A program made the position numbers and the translations under genes. A stretch of DNA of 64,000 nt, from contig CM024168.1 of assembly GCA_013433145.1 (NCBI GenBank), positions 3,348,001 through 3,412,000 on the forward strand, read 5' to 3'. This stretch comes from Ascaris suum. Lineage: Eukaryota; Nematoda; Chromadorea; Rhabditida; Ascarididae. Shown one piece after another: positions 1 through 20,900 of this stretch. The first letter of the stretch is position 1; every line of letters starts with the position of its first letter. The notes beneath the pieces were generated by a model, which ran no database searches, had not been told where the DNA came from, and worked only from the letters and a program-made list of their open reading frames with translations.

Positions 1-3000
1 ACGTTGTTTAGGATGTGAATTTTTGAGTTATTGTCGATAGTAAGTGCTTCTTTTTGCTTTTGAGCAAGCTGATGTCGGAAGTCGTACTTAAATAATGGTA
101 ATTTTAAATTCTTTGAGTTTCTTATGAAGATAGCTGAAAATTTCCATCTTCCTTGGGTCGACTACTCCTACCTCTGAAATAGCAAAGATCGCCGCGAAGA
201 AATACGCGAAACGCAATCAATAATTCTATTCAAGTACACCTTAACTAAATGAAAGAACAAAAATTAACGCTCTGAAGTGAACTTTTAAGCAACGTACAAC
301 AATTTCCTTCAATCATATATGATCGATTATGTTCCCTTCTAGCTGTGTGATTCTTCTTTTGCTTTCGCCTATTGTTCTTGCGTTGTGTCTATATTGTGCT
401 TTGTGTTTTTATGGTTCAATGATACTAAACAGCGAATGTATGCATCACTGGCAATCTCTAAAATGGTTCTATTCAACGATATTTTTGGCCACTCATTTAT
501 TCATGTGGATTATTTTTTCAATGGCACTAAGCAGCCCAAAAAGAAGACATAATTTGTGACTAAATAATTATGCGATCAAAATTGATGTTGATCTTTGAAG
601 GAAAACTATGCTCTTAACGAGTTTAAGGCACTTTTCACACTCGAATGAAAATATATAAACGCTTGCAACGTTGATACTCCCTGAAAAATCGCAATAAAAC
701 TTTTATTCGTTGGAATGAAAAATTACTTCACAGCAATTCGTTGAGTTATCTCATGTGCTCGAAAATATCAAATCTATGATAGCTGCATTGTGCTGAAAAA
801 AAAAAGACATTGCGAAGCAATCGTAATCGTACATCTGCTTCAAGATTTAAAATACTTTAAGGAGCACTTATCATTGCTGCAATCTGTTCAGCGTTCCTAA
901 CGATGTCGCCGAGACGGAGCCTTGTCCGCTGAGGGCACAAATCCGTTCACTGAGGCGCCGCCATCAGCATCATCTGTCTAGCGCATAGCGAAACGAAACG
1001 ATTTTCGCAACAAAAAAACGCCGCGGGATGTATGCGACAAAGAATGTGAATAAAATGGCGCTACAAAGCACGCAAATGGTCTTAAAGCGAAAATGGGTCC
1101 TCGGCAGAAAAAAAAAACCTAGCGCCAAAAGATATAAGAGGATAGTGGCGACGACAAACGACAAACACTGCCAAAACGGAACTCTATCATGGAAATTTAC
1201 ATCCGAAATACGGACATACGAAAACTACTAAATGGGGGATATTTCTTTTGGCAAGCTAGTAAGGAAATGAACACTTAACAGCAGCAACCTATCGTGAACA
1301 CAAAAAAGATTCTTGAATTTGAATGAAGTTTTCAAGGAAATTTATTTTTGCAATGAAAAGCTCCATTTTTCTCTCTTTTTTTTGCCCTGCATCTGTGCCG
1401 AAATTATAGTGGAGCTTCGAGTTGTACAATTCGAAAGCATGCGTTATATAGAATGAATGGTAGAGATAGCACTATGCTTTGCAAATTTTTTCCTTAATAT
1501 ACAAGTACGCAGACGTGTGTACATTTACTGTCGTAGTCCGTCCATCTGCACATTCGACAATTTCAACTCACTAAAAGCAAAAGCTGTGAAAAAAGAAGTC
1601 GTATATTCTGTATCGTAGAGTTGTTTCTAACTTCTTACCTCACTGCGACTGATGAATACCTTCTTCAGGAGATAACGATATTTAGGTGCTTAGGATAAAA
1701 TCGAGTTCTTGTCGAGAATTTGTGCAAGCAATTAGGTGGTTGCGTAGTAGGAAGTAGATGTGCCATCACTTCATTAAATTATGAACATTAATGCCGTCGG
1801 TTGATTAAACGGGACGAGTTGAAAAAAGCATGTACCATATCACTCTCATAATCCATATTTTCGCTTATTATGGTAGCTTTTATTTTTATTTGAATTTTGC
1901 ACGCGAAAGTTAGTGTATAGATCTCGAGGATGCAATCTCAAATTTACACACCGTAATGAAGAACGAAAACAAAATTGAGCTGTTTTATCCAAATCAGCTA
2001 ATTTAAACGTTAAACGTACCTATATCCAACCGCATGAAAATTGACGGTAACGTTATTATGGCTTGACTATATTCAAATATTTCAAATATTACTCATAAAT
2101 TCGAGTGCTTCTCTTCTGCCTTTATGCTTTTATGAAATTCAAAGCTCAATTTTCACTTCTCTCTTTCTTGCTTCGTAAGTTAAAAATTTGCGGCGCATTT
2201 AGATGGCATTAAGGCACAGTTACAATAAGGAATGACTTCCATTTTAGAGAGGAAAAAAGTGAATTTCCTTCTCAGAAGTGGAAGTGTGTCTGAAGGAAAA
2301 GCTTTAGCTCGCTAAGGCTATTAAGGATGAGGAAGAAAATGAAAAGGACGAGAAGGAATGACAGAAAACGCTAAAGAAAAGTGATGGAACTATGCTAAGA
2401 CGGAAAAAGAGTCGCTATTGAGATCGATGTGGAAATTTCAAATAGGCATTCCTTTGCTCGCCATGGCAAATCCCCATTTGCAAAGCGCATTATTGCAACG
2501 TCGTTTACATGAATATGCAAATGTGTATGCATATGTCAACCTGTTAGATAATAAGGGGCTAAGAGGAGCTCGAAATCGTTATAATTCCCATCTTTCCCGT
2601 CACTTTATCTTTTTTTGGTCCCGTTAATAACTTTGCCGCATTTTAACGCCGCACATTCCAGCTCTGAGAAGCAATTTCAACGGTCGTCGCCAACTAGCGA
2701 AAACACCCGTTTCCACAAAGCACACTGGGCGATCATTTGAACGCGCAAACAGATGCGGTTGTGAGCGAGTAGCACTCGACGGCTGTTTTTGCGACTCTCT
2801 TACTTGCAGAACTATGATCGCTAAACCGGATGGCTGAATAACACCACCTATTGCGAAGCAATATTTTTCAACCTAACCGAGTGCAACATTTTCAGGCACT
2901 CGAATCACTATTTATTTCGCTTCTAAGCTCTATTCTCTTTACTATACCTACATATATTACATACAAATATAAATATAAATAAAGCATAATAAAATAAACA

Positions 3001-3068
3001 TACAAATATATAACATAACATATAAAATATATAAAATAAATAACAGCAATATAAATGTAAATAAACAA

Positions 3069-3069
<1 letters not shown>
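1..3069. other. Intergenic, no supported gene
   Basis: AT-rich sequence with scattered A- and T-runs. The only open frames are 60-76 codons, are not conserved-looking, and have no convincing splice-site context. I see no RNA gene, transposon end or repeat array here. Confidence 0.5.

Positions 3070-3143
<74 letters not shown>
3070..3143. repeat. (TA)n microsatellite, about 74 bp
   Basis: Uninterrupted AT dinucleotide tract. It creates false open frames of alternating Ile-Tyr on both strands. It is preceded by about 130 bp of impure AT-rich sequence (ATAAATAT-type words), which suggests expansion from a longer low-complexity block. Confidence 0.97.
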
Positions 3144-3144
<1 letters not shown>

Positions 3145-5034
3145 TGCGGAGTTAATAAACTGAAGCTTAAGTTGGTGCATTTAAAAAAGTTATTCGCTGA
3201 GGTGCATTTGAAAAAAATCAAAAGATCTCAACCAATTGTTATCATTCATTTCATATCAAGCCGCATCAATTTAATCAATTCCTCTAAGATGAGGTCGATC
3301 CGGACGGGAAGGATGAAAAATATAAGATAACTGGTTCATTGAAATTCATCAGGATACATCTAGAAGGTGGAAGGGATTTCACCTCTTAATTACTACGAAG
3401 CCCATCTAAATAGGAAATTACTTATATAGGAATTCTATGATTAAAAATTCAAATATAAATCCCGAATATTATTTTACTCAACAGCGTTCACCACATTCAC
3501 AAAGCGATTCAAGCCCCAATCTTGCGCATAAACAACTATTTCTATTATCGATTCGTTCATCTATTCCATTATCTCATCCCTTTATATTCGGTGTTTCAAT
3601 TGAAGGTCCACATTCAAAGCGATCAGATGCTAATAAATCAAACACAAAAAAAAACTGTAAAATCCCCACTTCCGCCGATTAATATTTACCTGTGATAATT
3701 TCGAATTTAAAATTTTTGAAATACAATCTAGCAAAAGTTATATCGAATAAAGAAATACGCTATCATATTTGTTGTCAGCCGGCAAAATGCGTTCTTTGTG
3801 GAAGATTGCTTCAAGAGCGCAATTTTATGATAGGTTTAACGCTTGTCGTTGGCATTAATGTGAAACGTTTTAAAGAAATCATCACTTCAATAAATTGCTG
3901 CTTCGAATCATTCGAAATGCTCGAGAAAAAGCGCTGAATTTTTCTTTATTGTACGCCGTCTATAATTTCCAACAATCAAATTTAATTTTTTGAGAAATGA
4001 AACTAACGAACGCTTCCAATTGCATGTCAATTTTCATCAATAGCAAACGATTGCCGAATATTGTTTATGGATATAAACGTTGCAAATTTTGTTTAGAAAT
4101 ATTGCAAAACAAAAGTGTTGCCATATTTCATTTAATTGGCAAAAAATAACAGAAAATTTCGAATATTTTGCACTAGTTTTCTTCTAAAAAAAAGAATATT
4201 TGAGAATGAAAAGGATAGAGTTGAAAAAAAAAAAAAAATCGAGCAAATCATATTGATCATAAAAGTTTTTTTGAGAATTTGAAAAAATAAATGCAAAACA
4301 TATTTGCTGAGCAATTTCTTGCATTATAATTTCGAAATGATTTGCATAATTTTCAACGCTCACCTCGCCGCACTAATTTGTCCATTTTGTATGAGCAGAA
4401 CTATGTGAATTATGCAAAACCATCTATTCATCATTTACAGAGTAAAGAATAGTATGTAACTTCAGAGATATACAATTTAGTGAGGTTTAATATAAGCAAT
4501 TATAGTCATTCTTTACTATTGGCTCTATTAGAGTTCTAATTACTACAAGCGATTACTCGTTTGGGGTCGCGCAATGCACGTTTGATGAGCAGTATTTGTG
4601 CGCAGGGCAATATTGTTGAGAAGAGATACGACCGTCAAATTATCGAAGAGACATATTTATGTATACACAACATACAGTAGTCACAACGCCTACAATTACT
4701 TTATAGTCGACTTCACATACAGGTATTATAAATTGCGGTGGAATACATTTTAGAACACTGTAGCCGAAAAAAAAAACGAAAATAATAAGGAGAATAAATG
4801 CGCTGAGTATGTCATTACCTGAAGTCATTCAGGTGACATTCACACAATTGCTATTAACGTAAAGTGTGCGCGTACATTGCTCGAAAAAGTTTCTTTACAT
4901 ATCAAGAGAAATTGTGCGATAAATAACTTGCTTAAAACGCTGAAAAAGTAGTAAGATATATTATTAGAGTTACGCGTATTATGTCTAACAGTATAGGAAT
5001 CTGGAGAGTTTTTAAAACATAACAACTAGAGTTG
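3144..5034. other. Intergenic, no supported gene
   Basis: AT-rich and unique-looking. Open frames at 3437-3682 and 3692-3937 (81 codons each) have no recognisable domain and no paired splice sites. Nothing else is supported. Confidence 0.45.
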
Positions 5035-5110
5035 AAACTTTTCAATAGCTCAGTTGATACAATGTCCGATTGGAAATAATAAAGTCGCATGTTCGAGTTT
5101 TATCTAAAAC
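5035..5110 (+). pseudogene. tRNA-like relic (degenerate A and B boxes)
   Basis: The stretch TAGCTCAGTTGATACAATG resembles a tRNA D-arm with A box, and about 45 nt later GTCGCATGTTCGAGTTT resembles a T-arm with B box. Between them CCGATTGGAAAT reads like one side of an anticodon stem plus a TTGGAAA loop (GGA as nominal anticodon). The 3' side of the anticodon stem, the T stem and the acceptor stem no longer pair, so it cannot fold as a normal tRNA. It is unrelated in detail to the Lys array copies. Most likely a decayed tRNA gene or a tRNA-derived SINE head; chance similarity is not excluded. Confidence 0.4.
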
Positions 5111-5392
5111 AAAACGTTGATTCATTTACATTCTGTGAAGGTTTGGAGAGAATTTGCTCAACGGGTGTTTTTTTCCCCCTTTTTATTGAGAATGCTGACA
5201 CATCTATTTACGTTTTCTTCAAGATTCGGTACAACTCCGCATTCTGATCGTGTTTCGTTTCACCACGTTCCTCTTTGTTTTCGAAACGCAGCATGTACTT
5301 TCAATGTGCATCTACAGAAACCGGGGATAAACGACAATTTTTCTGAGAAAGCGAAACATTTCCACGGCAAAGTAAGAGCTCCGTCTATTCCA

Positions 5393-12949
<7,557 letters not shown>

Positions 12950-12977
12950 CCCCCCACCCCCACCCCCCCCCCCCCCC
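12950..12977. repeat. Interrupted poly-C tract
   Basis: C-run broken by three A residues. It gives a false Pro-rich frame. The purine/pyrimidine asymmetry could allow triplex or i-motif structure, but nothing here shows function. Confidence 0.9.
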
Positions 12978-14407
12978 TACCCAATAGGCTGCCTTCTCTC
13001 CCGAACAAATCGTCTCTTATTGCATTTTAATAAATCTGACGATAATGACCCCTCTTTGCACCATTAAAACAGATTTGATAACATTTAGGGAACAACAGCT
13101 TTCGAGCTTCTATCTGTGATAATGCATTATGTAAATTCTCTTAGAAATGCAATCGAATCTATGCATTGCTCTCTAGAAGTGAAATTAAAATAGTGTTTGC
13201 CGTCATGTGCCATTCACGCATTTTTCGAATGTACTGCTGGGACGCAATGGGAAGTCGCAATCAAATTGTAGCCATGAATTTTTTTTTTTTTTTTGCTTAT
13301 GAAATAAGTGCAGAAGCGCGCCAACTTCTCGACACGATATAAGCTTTCGCCAATATGCTTTCATGACCAATCACTTTCACAGTTTACTAGCAAAAAATGA
13401 AACATACAAAGTAACCCTTTCATATGATAAGTGACCTTGCAAAAAAAAAGTGGATGTGCACACTAGTTTGCCTATATGTTTACTAAAAGCCATCGAAGTT
13501 GAAGTTATAAGATCTAAATGATAGACTGTACTAGGTGATTGATTCCCTATAGCAGCACATTTCACGTTGTTTAACTAAACTTGAAAGAAATACCAAACAT
13601 TTAAATGTGCTAAAAATTTACATTTATTTTACACTGAACGAATTCTGATTTCACATCGTTTGTTTGAGACAAAAATCAACGTTGTGCGGAACACTTCTAG
13701 CTGGCGCTTGCTTCTATCTAATTATACGAATATTTTTTCGTATATTTCATTATTTTCATAATTTCTAGAATTAATTGTTTAGATGAATAAGTCGTATGAT
13801 CGCATATTATATTACCTCTTTGCGATACTCTCAACCACTTTAGTAAATCTCGAATAGTACAAATGGAAAATTTAAGCGCAGCAAAATTTATTCGAATTGT
13901 TTTAGCGCATTCAAATACGCCTATAGCTCTTTTCGATGAGAGGTCAAACTATGATGATGCAGCGACTTATGTCCATCAAAGTTCCTAATTCTTTGTTTAG
14001 TGATTTTCGAGTTAAAGCGATCGTAAAGATCTCGTCGATAAGTTTGCTTTTATAAGGTAAATTTATGAAACGTATAAAATTTAACAAAAAATTAGATGGT
14101 TTTTTTTTTATCGGGAAAAAAAGATTATGTTATGTAAATGAATCTTCCGAATTTTAACTAAAACTCGGAAAAATCTAATAATAGTTAGATATAAACTGCA
14201 TCATATTAAACTTTCCTCAGGAAATCTGCTTCTCTCCATTCCGCTCTCCTCCCTACTAGAAGAGGACCCTTCTTAAGACAGTTTTACGTTTTTTCTCTTC
14301 ATCATGAACACATAAATAGAGGCCATACATAGAACGAGCGTCTACAATGGAAAGAGCTAATATTATATACGCATGAAAGACTGCGCTCTCTATCTTCACG
14401 ATTGCAC

Positions 14408-14411
<4 letters not shown>
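12978..14411. other. Intergenic, no supported gene
   Basis: AT-rich with T-runs near 13281-13294. No open frame above about 62 codons, no RNA gene seen. Confidence 0.45.

Positions 14412-14456
<45 letters not shown>
14412..14456. repeat. (GA)n microsatellite, about 45 bp
   Basis: Pure AG dinucleotide tract followed by an A-run. It yields spurious Arg-Glu frames on the plus strand and Ser-Leu frames on the minus strand. Confidence 0.96.
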
Positions 14457-14460
<4 letters not shown>

Positions 14461-14559
14461 AAAAAGCATGCACAAAGAGCTCTCTACCAATTTTTCTTTG
14501 CTTGATATTGGACTCATTTCGTCATAATAAAATGCAACGTTGCAAACAACGTTAATGGA

Positions 14560-14574
14560 GGGGGGGGGGGGGGG
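14560..14574. repeat. Poly-G tract
   Basis: Run of about 14 G residues. Similar C or G homopolymers occur at 26394-26405, 28180-28192, 33056-33079 and 44002-44010. Confidence 0.9.
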
Positions 14575-14822
14575 TCATCTGCCGCGGTTGTTGGTTTATT
14601 TGAAGAATAGTGAATAGAAAAATGAACAAAAGTACACAACGTAACATCGTTCACTTCTCAAAAAGCACAAATATTACCGACACAAAGGAGCGTTAAGCAA
14701 TATATGATCATTCCCTAACAAATATGATTAACTGATAAGTGCAAGACGCATAAATTACATTTCGATTTCAACAAGCGAACTGCGATTGCAAAGAATCTTA
14801 ACAAATTATCTCTATTGAGTAT

Positions 14823-14970
14823 GTGCTGGTTGCTGCTAATAAAGTAAGTTACTGCTGATGTGCTAGTTGCTGCTAATATAGTAAGTTACTGCTAATGTGC
14901 TAGTTGCTGCTAATAAAGTAAGTTACTGCTAATGTGCTAGTTGCTGCTAATAAAGTAAGTTACTGCTAAT
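14823..14970. repeat. Minisatellite, 4 x 37 bp
   Basis: Four direct copies of a 37-bp unit beginning GTGCTAGTTGCTGCTAAT. The first copy differs at two positions (GGTTGC, CTGAT) and the second has ATATAG for ATAAAG; copies 3 and 4 are identical. Each unit is itself two related halves of 18 and 19 bp, both ending in CTGCTAAT, so the array grew by duplication of a dimer. 37 is not a multiple of 3 and the tract is not in a gene. Confidence 0.95.
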
Positions 14971-17900
14971 GAAGTAAATAAAAGAGCATAAATAAATTAA
15001 TTAACAAATTGATAATTTTTCAAAAATTTTGTTTTATTTTATTTTATTTTTTTTTATTAACTTATTTTCCCGTTTTATCTTTTTTTTTCGTTAATTTATT
15101 TATTAGCTATGAATAAATTTATTTTCCCATCTAATATTTCATTTAATTTTTCCATTTCCATTTCCGTTCAATATCGTTCCAAAAGTTATCTAATAAGTTA
15201 ATAAGTAAATGTTCGAGGGCAGCAGCTTTATCTATTGCTCTTGATAGGACGACACACTGAACTCTAGCTGTAAGCGTTATCTTATTTGCATAAGTTCCCT
15301 ATGAACAACAATGGGCAACACGATGAACCATTCGAACGTAAAATATTTCGAATGAGCGAATCCATTGTTGCTTAATATTTTAATTTTTTTCGATATTACT
15401 ATTTATATATGACAAGCAGATATTAGTTTTAGAAATTTCTTCATCTCAACAGTGTGAGTGAAATTCTTTTTAGTCAATATTACTTAAAATTGCGTTGAAG
15501 GAATAAATATTTAGAAAAATTGTAGTTGTGATTTTAATATAAGCAACGGTGAAAAGGCTCATATTTCAATATTTTAGTTCCGTTTATAAAGCCAGCAAAT
15601 AGGAATGGATATCCGTGCTTCTCTCAACATTTTGAAACAGGAGACGACCATCTCTAGTTAAGGAATAAAAGACCAGCTTTAAAAAAAAAAAAGGACTATC
15701 TTCATCCGAGAAAGAGAAGCAGAAAAACATCCTCTTAACGATTTGTTCTTAGCGCTAGCTAGTGAAAGCAACTAATTGAAAAATTCGGATCTAGTGTTTT
15801 TCTTCTCTTGCAAATCTATTTATTACCTCTCAAGTAGCAATCGAATTTATTATAGAATAAAAAAATTCTGGCTAATGCATATAGATTAAACAAGAGGAAT
15901 AGAAGCCAAATACAACAAAATAATGCCAATAATTTTTTTTTTCCATTGCATCTCTTATAGATTTTTGAGAAATAAAGATGCAAAAATACACTAGACGAAA
16001 TTGAAGTTTTTTTTTCATGCGTTTTTTTCTCTTACAATTTTTTCAAAAATTACTCGGCTAAGGCAATCAACCAGTCAGTTACTAATGGAGTTCTCAGAAT
16101 GACGGTGAATGCCATATTTCTGGTTTTTTTTTTTTAATCCAATACACAATGCCAAAAAGTGGTTTGTCAAGGGTTGATCGCATCAAATTCAATTTGGAAT
16201 AACGTCGAAATTTTGTGGAATTCATTTCCATCATATTTTCCACGATGATTTTTCCGTTTCTTTTTTTATTAAAAATATCTCATATTTATAAAATTTGTAT
16301 TGAATATTACCGTAGAGAAAAATTATCGTAGATGAGTAAAAGATATGAGATTTAATTTATTCCCCTTTGATTTAAAAAATGAAATGCGTGAAAAAAAAAC
16401 GAGTGAAAAAATTTATGAAGAAGCGAAAGAGTCATTAAAAGAAGCAAAATATGACAGAACAATCGGATCATTAATAAAATGTAAAAGGCAATAAAACAAA
16501 ACGGATGAGCGATGATATAACGAGCTAACCACCTCTAGATGGACAACGGAAATCGCTTGATGAGAAGGTGACATAAAATAATTTGCAAATAAAGACGGTA
16601 TATCAATGCGATAGACCAGGTATCGACTGGCTATTTTGAAGACACTTAAACGCGATATGCTGCTAATGGTGCCGAAGTTTTCATTTCCGGCAAAATAGCT
16701 TGGGAGCAAACACAGCATAAGAAATATGGAATTTCTACATGAATTTTGGAAGACCAATAGACAGATATTCTGAGAAAGAGCACCATAAACTGATTTTATT
16801 AGGATATTCCTTAGGTCACCAGATGAAACAGAGATGGATTAGGAGGTCTCGAGCTTTGAAATCTTTATCGTCAAATCATTTTTCGAGGTTAAGAACGATT
16901 TCATTAGAGAGATGAAAGGAAATCGGAGGAAATGGGAGAGACTTATGGATAGATGGGGAATAGAAAATGGCGTTTTACACAAATGTTTTCATTATATAAA
17001 GTTCTTTTCCAGTGCAAGCAAATTAGCAAATATTGCATTGGCTGTGATAGCATCAAAATGTGTATTGTGGCAACTATGAGCGTGTAAGTACACATGTGCG
17101 CAAGGGAATTATTTGCTTATATTGCAAAGCGTTTTATCGTTGTCATTTCAACGTAAAGTGTGCCGATGGGGAACCATTTAGCGTACATTTTCTCGTAGAT
17201 GTAATATCCCTATCGATAATACGTCACTACATTCCTTCAGGATTGTAGTTTCAAAAATCTGCCCGATGAAGAAATTCCACAACAGGAATAAATGATTATT
17301 CAAATATTAGTGGGAATGTTTCAAAAAAAAAAAAAGAGACGGGAATCAACGAAGGTTTGAGCTGAATGCTCAAATATGCAAATTTATTTGGCGTTAGTAA
17401 GTGTTCACTCCTCCTAAACGCTAATGCAGCGAACAAATAACTGATCAATGAGCATATAGACTTTGCTGGGGAAAAAAAAGGAACAATGGAACACTTCAAA
17501 ACTTCAGATAGGCCAATTTTCGGCGAGGAAACGTCGAAAATTTTAAATGTCAGATTTTATTTTTGTGAATCATTGAAAATAGTCGATCAAATTTTGCAGC
17601 GAACGGCTTTAAAAAAATCTGAAAAGTTAACAACTGTCCCTAATTTATGCCTAAAATGTTGAAAATATCTCCGGATTAGAAATTTTCTCGACATAAATTG
17701 GCAAAAAAAAAAAAATTTAAAAGATGCGATTTTTGTAGCGTATCGTTAAATAATTTAAAAAGACATATTTCTATAGCGAACAGCTGAATGGCTCATTTAT
17801 TAGAGGCATTCAAAAAATCGACATAACCGATGAGAGAGTGCTGAATATCTGTGGGCATATGTTAGAAAAAAAAAAAAAAACTAACAAAATCAATAGAAAC

Positions 17901-20900
17901 TAAATGCACGATTGACGAAATGAAAATTATGAGCAATTTTTAATGAACAAATAAAATCGAAGTAATAAATATTTTTAAATAATATAATATGGCAAAAATT
18001 TAGTAATTTCTATGCAATCTATAGATCAAAGAGATAGATAAAGGTGAGAAATTAATAAATGCATATGTTGAGACGATGAAAAAACTCGAGCAGTGCAAAA
18101 GGAAAACATTCAAAAAAGTATAACGGGTGCATTAAAATACTTCCTAAAATGCATATCTTAAACTCTATCACTCTCGAGTACCGCTCTTCTTTTCTTCCTG
18201 CCTCTCTCGTCTCGACATTTGAGAGAGAAAAAATTTGTTTGCATGGAAATATGTGTGCATCTGCACTGCTATGCATTAGTAAGAGCACATAAGGCAAAGA
18301 ATGTGAAGCGATGAACATCATAAAAACTTCACCTCATATAAAAACAACCGCAAAACGACTCAACACATCTTCGTTCGCTATCGCTACATCAGCCTCAATT
18401 ATAGTTTCTGAACGAAAATGTTTTTACCTAATTGCGAGGTGAATCTTTTAGAGACGATTTTCCTCGGTAGAAAATATTTCGAAGAGGTTCTTATTGAAGT
18501 GTATTCAATTCAATTTCAAATCAATTAAATATACTCCATACAATGCAAGCAACATACACGCCAAATTGAAGGCCGCATAGTGCATTATGTGATGCCGAAT
18601 ATGAACAAATTTACGAAATGAATAATTGAAGAAGACATCAATTAATTTTACATCAGCTAAGTGGAATGGCGATAGTTTTGTTGTAGAGCGCTCTGAAATA
18701 TTTTTTATGCATCGTTGATATTTTATAGCCAACGAAATTATGTTGGCGATGGTCATTTTATTCAAGAATAAAGTGCTGAAATGCCATCGATTATCGACGA
18801 TAAAACCGGGAAGCAAATAAAACGCTATTGAGAGCGCAAGGTCGAAGTTGCCGATTGGTCCATTTTGCGATACAAATCGAAGTGTACATGAAGAAGAAAA
18901 ATCGAACAAGAACGAAACATAAATAATGAAGAAACTCTGCACTAAACGTTTCTTTCTTTTTTTTTTTTCATCAACGCAGGTTTTTTAGCGTACTTTTTCC
19001 GCTTTTCCGTAAATATTTTTGAAAAATTGAACCGGTGCGACCGGAAACGTAAAAGTTTTGCGCTTCCATCCGGATAGCGAGGAATTTTGATGCATTTTCA
19101 TATAATGCTCTCATAATATTAATGCAGAATTAACTTTACACATTATATTATTTCACTTCTTTTTTTTGAATAATTTAATGATCTTTTAAAATTTCCTGAA
19201 ACAGACCCATATAAATAGTAAATAGACCATTCATAGTAAACAACGATTTGAAAATATTTTTGTGGGAACAAATTCCTTTTATAAGAAAACTACAAAAAGG
19301 AATAAAAGCACAAATCCTCAAATCGTCTTAGATAATACCCAACATACTCAGTGAAACAAAACAGTAAGAGAACTCTGGCACATCTCTGCAATTTACTCAA
19401 CCTCACCTCAATTTAAAAAAAAAAGTTTCCTCGACATTTTCGACCTTCTATATCAAAAACCTCGAGAGCAGAATGAGAATATAGCGACTCATATAGAGAT
19501 CATCGATGAGATGAAACGTGATTTCTGGCATTGTTTCAATCAAAGCATTCAAGACAGCCTAATTTGGTCCTAGCTGAATAAATGAACGTTCCTTTCAGGG
19601 TACATCAAAAGCACAAATTACAGAAATCCAAAAGGAGACAGCAAAAAAAACGGGTGCAGATGCAGCGTTTATGAGACTAGGTTATATCGAACAATTCCGC
19701 AATCTATAAAGGTTTGAAGGATGGTCCCGCATCTCCCCACCGAAATAAGCGGAAGCAAAGAAAAATATATATGTGATTACTTAGAAGAGCGCAGGATCCC
19801 TTTGATCGGTCGGTTTACTGGACACAGTTCTGGTGGAATTTTTCTTGAAAATAATCAAAACTGTGACATGTTTTGCTTAAAAATTTAATGTAGAGTCACT
19901 TGTGTACGAAAAAGGATATCAAAGGTCCGAAAAATCGCTTGGGATGCACAGCCGATGAGATTTTGCCCAACATCAAAATTATGGGCCATGGGAAACTGGT
20001 CGCATTCCAAGCAGAACGGTACGTGAAACGATTCACCACGTGCTCGACGTTCATGCGCGTCGAAGGTCCAGTTATTGCACCAATGCTCATCTGATTTCAA
20101 ATGCTGTGCTGCTTTTTGGAAAATGTTATGAACGCTTCCAGCAGTTTTTTTTATCCAAAACTTCTTGGTCAATTTCAACGGTTCGGTTTCTTCCATTATC
20201 AGCAATAAACCACTTAAGAGGAGTGTTTTTCTTGCCAAAATCGCTACCCAGTTTAAAGCATACGTAACCAGTAGTCACCTTGACCAGGTTTAAAATAGAA
20301 AATTTCAAAACCAATACTTCCTCTGAACCTTTTCTATGAAGATAAATACTCATATATAACGATATAATTGTGTGTTTTTGAGATCAAAAGCGCGTAGTTT
20401 ACGATTTGGTTTTCAGCCCGAAAACATCACATAGTGTTGCATTATGTACCACTATAAATATATTAGCAAATAGCTTTTATTATCTTTTAAGACGTCGACG
20501 TTTGAGGTTTATCTATCATAATAAACTACAGGTACCGGAAACTGTAGACATGAAAACGTCGAAATTTCCAAAATTTATTGAATTTCAACGATGTGCTACA
20601 AGACTTTCCATCTTCGACATATCGCATTTCCTCAAGATTTCGAGCGAAAATAAGAGTGTTTCATTGAGCAGCAGAATGCAAAGCATTTGTCGAACTCGTT
20701 CGCCAAATGCAATTCGTTGCGTATATGATGATCTAATAATGATGGGCGATAAAACTGCACCTAACGCCACATAATTATAGATGCTTTTCGTTGGCAAGCA
20801 ATGGAAACTGTGAATGGCTGATTGGCTATTGAGGTGCAATCACGCGACGACACCCGACTGTCAGATGCACACAATGCTCGAAAACTTCAAAGAGGAAGTA

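Noticed and set aside
2892..3221. Tyr-Ile repeat 'proteins' across (TA)n tracts (also 5117-5667)
   Set aside because: Translation of pure dinucleotide repeats; open in several frames on both strands.
19885..20353. Possible transposase or retroelement fragment on the minus strand
   Set aside because: Several frames are open on both strands, but I found no DDE triad, zinc-binding or reverse-transcriptase motif and no terminal repeats.
20406..20774. 122-codon plus-strand frame
   Set aside because: No recognisable domain; overlaps a minus-strand frame of 84 codons; no supporting splice sites.
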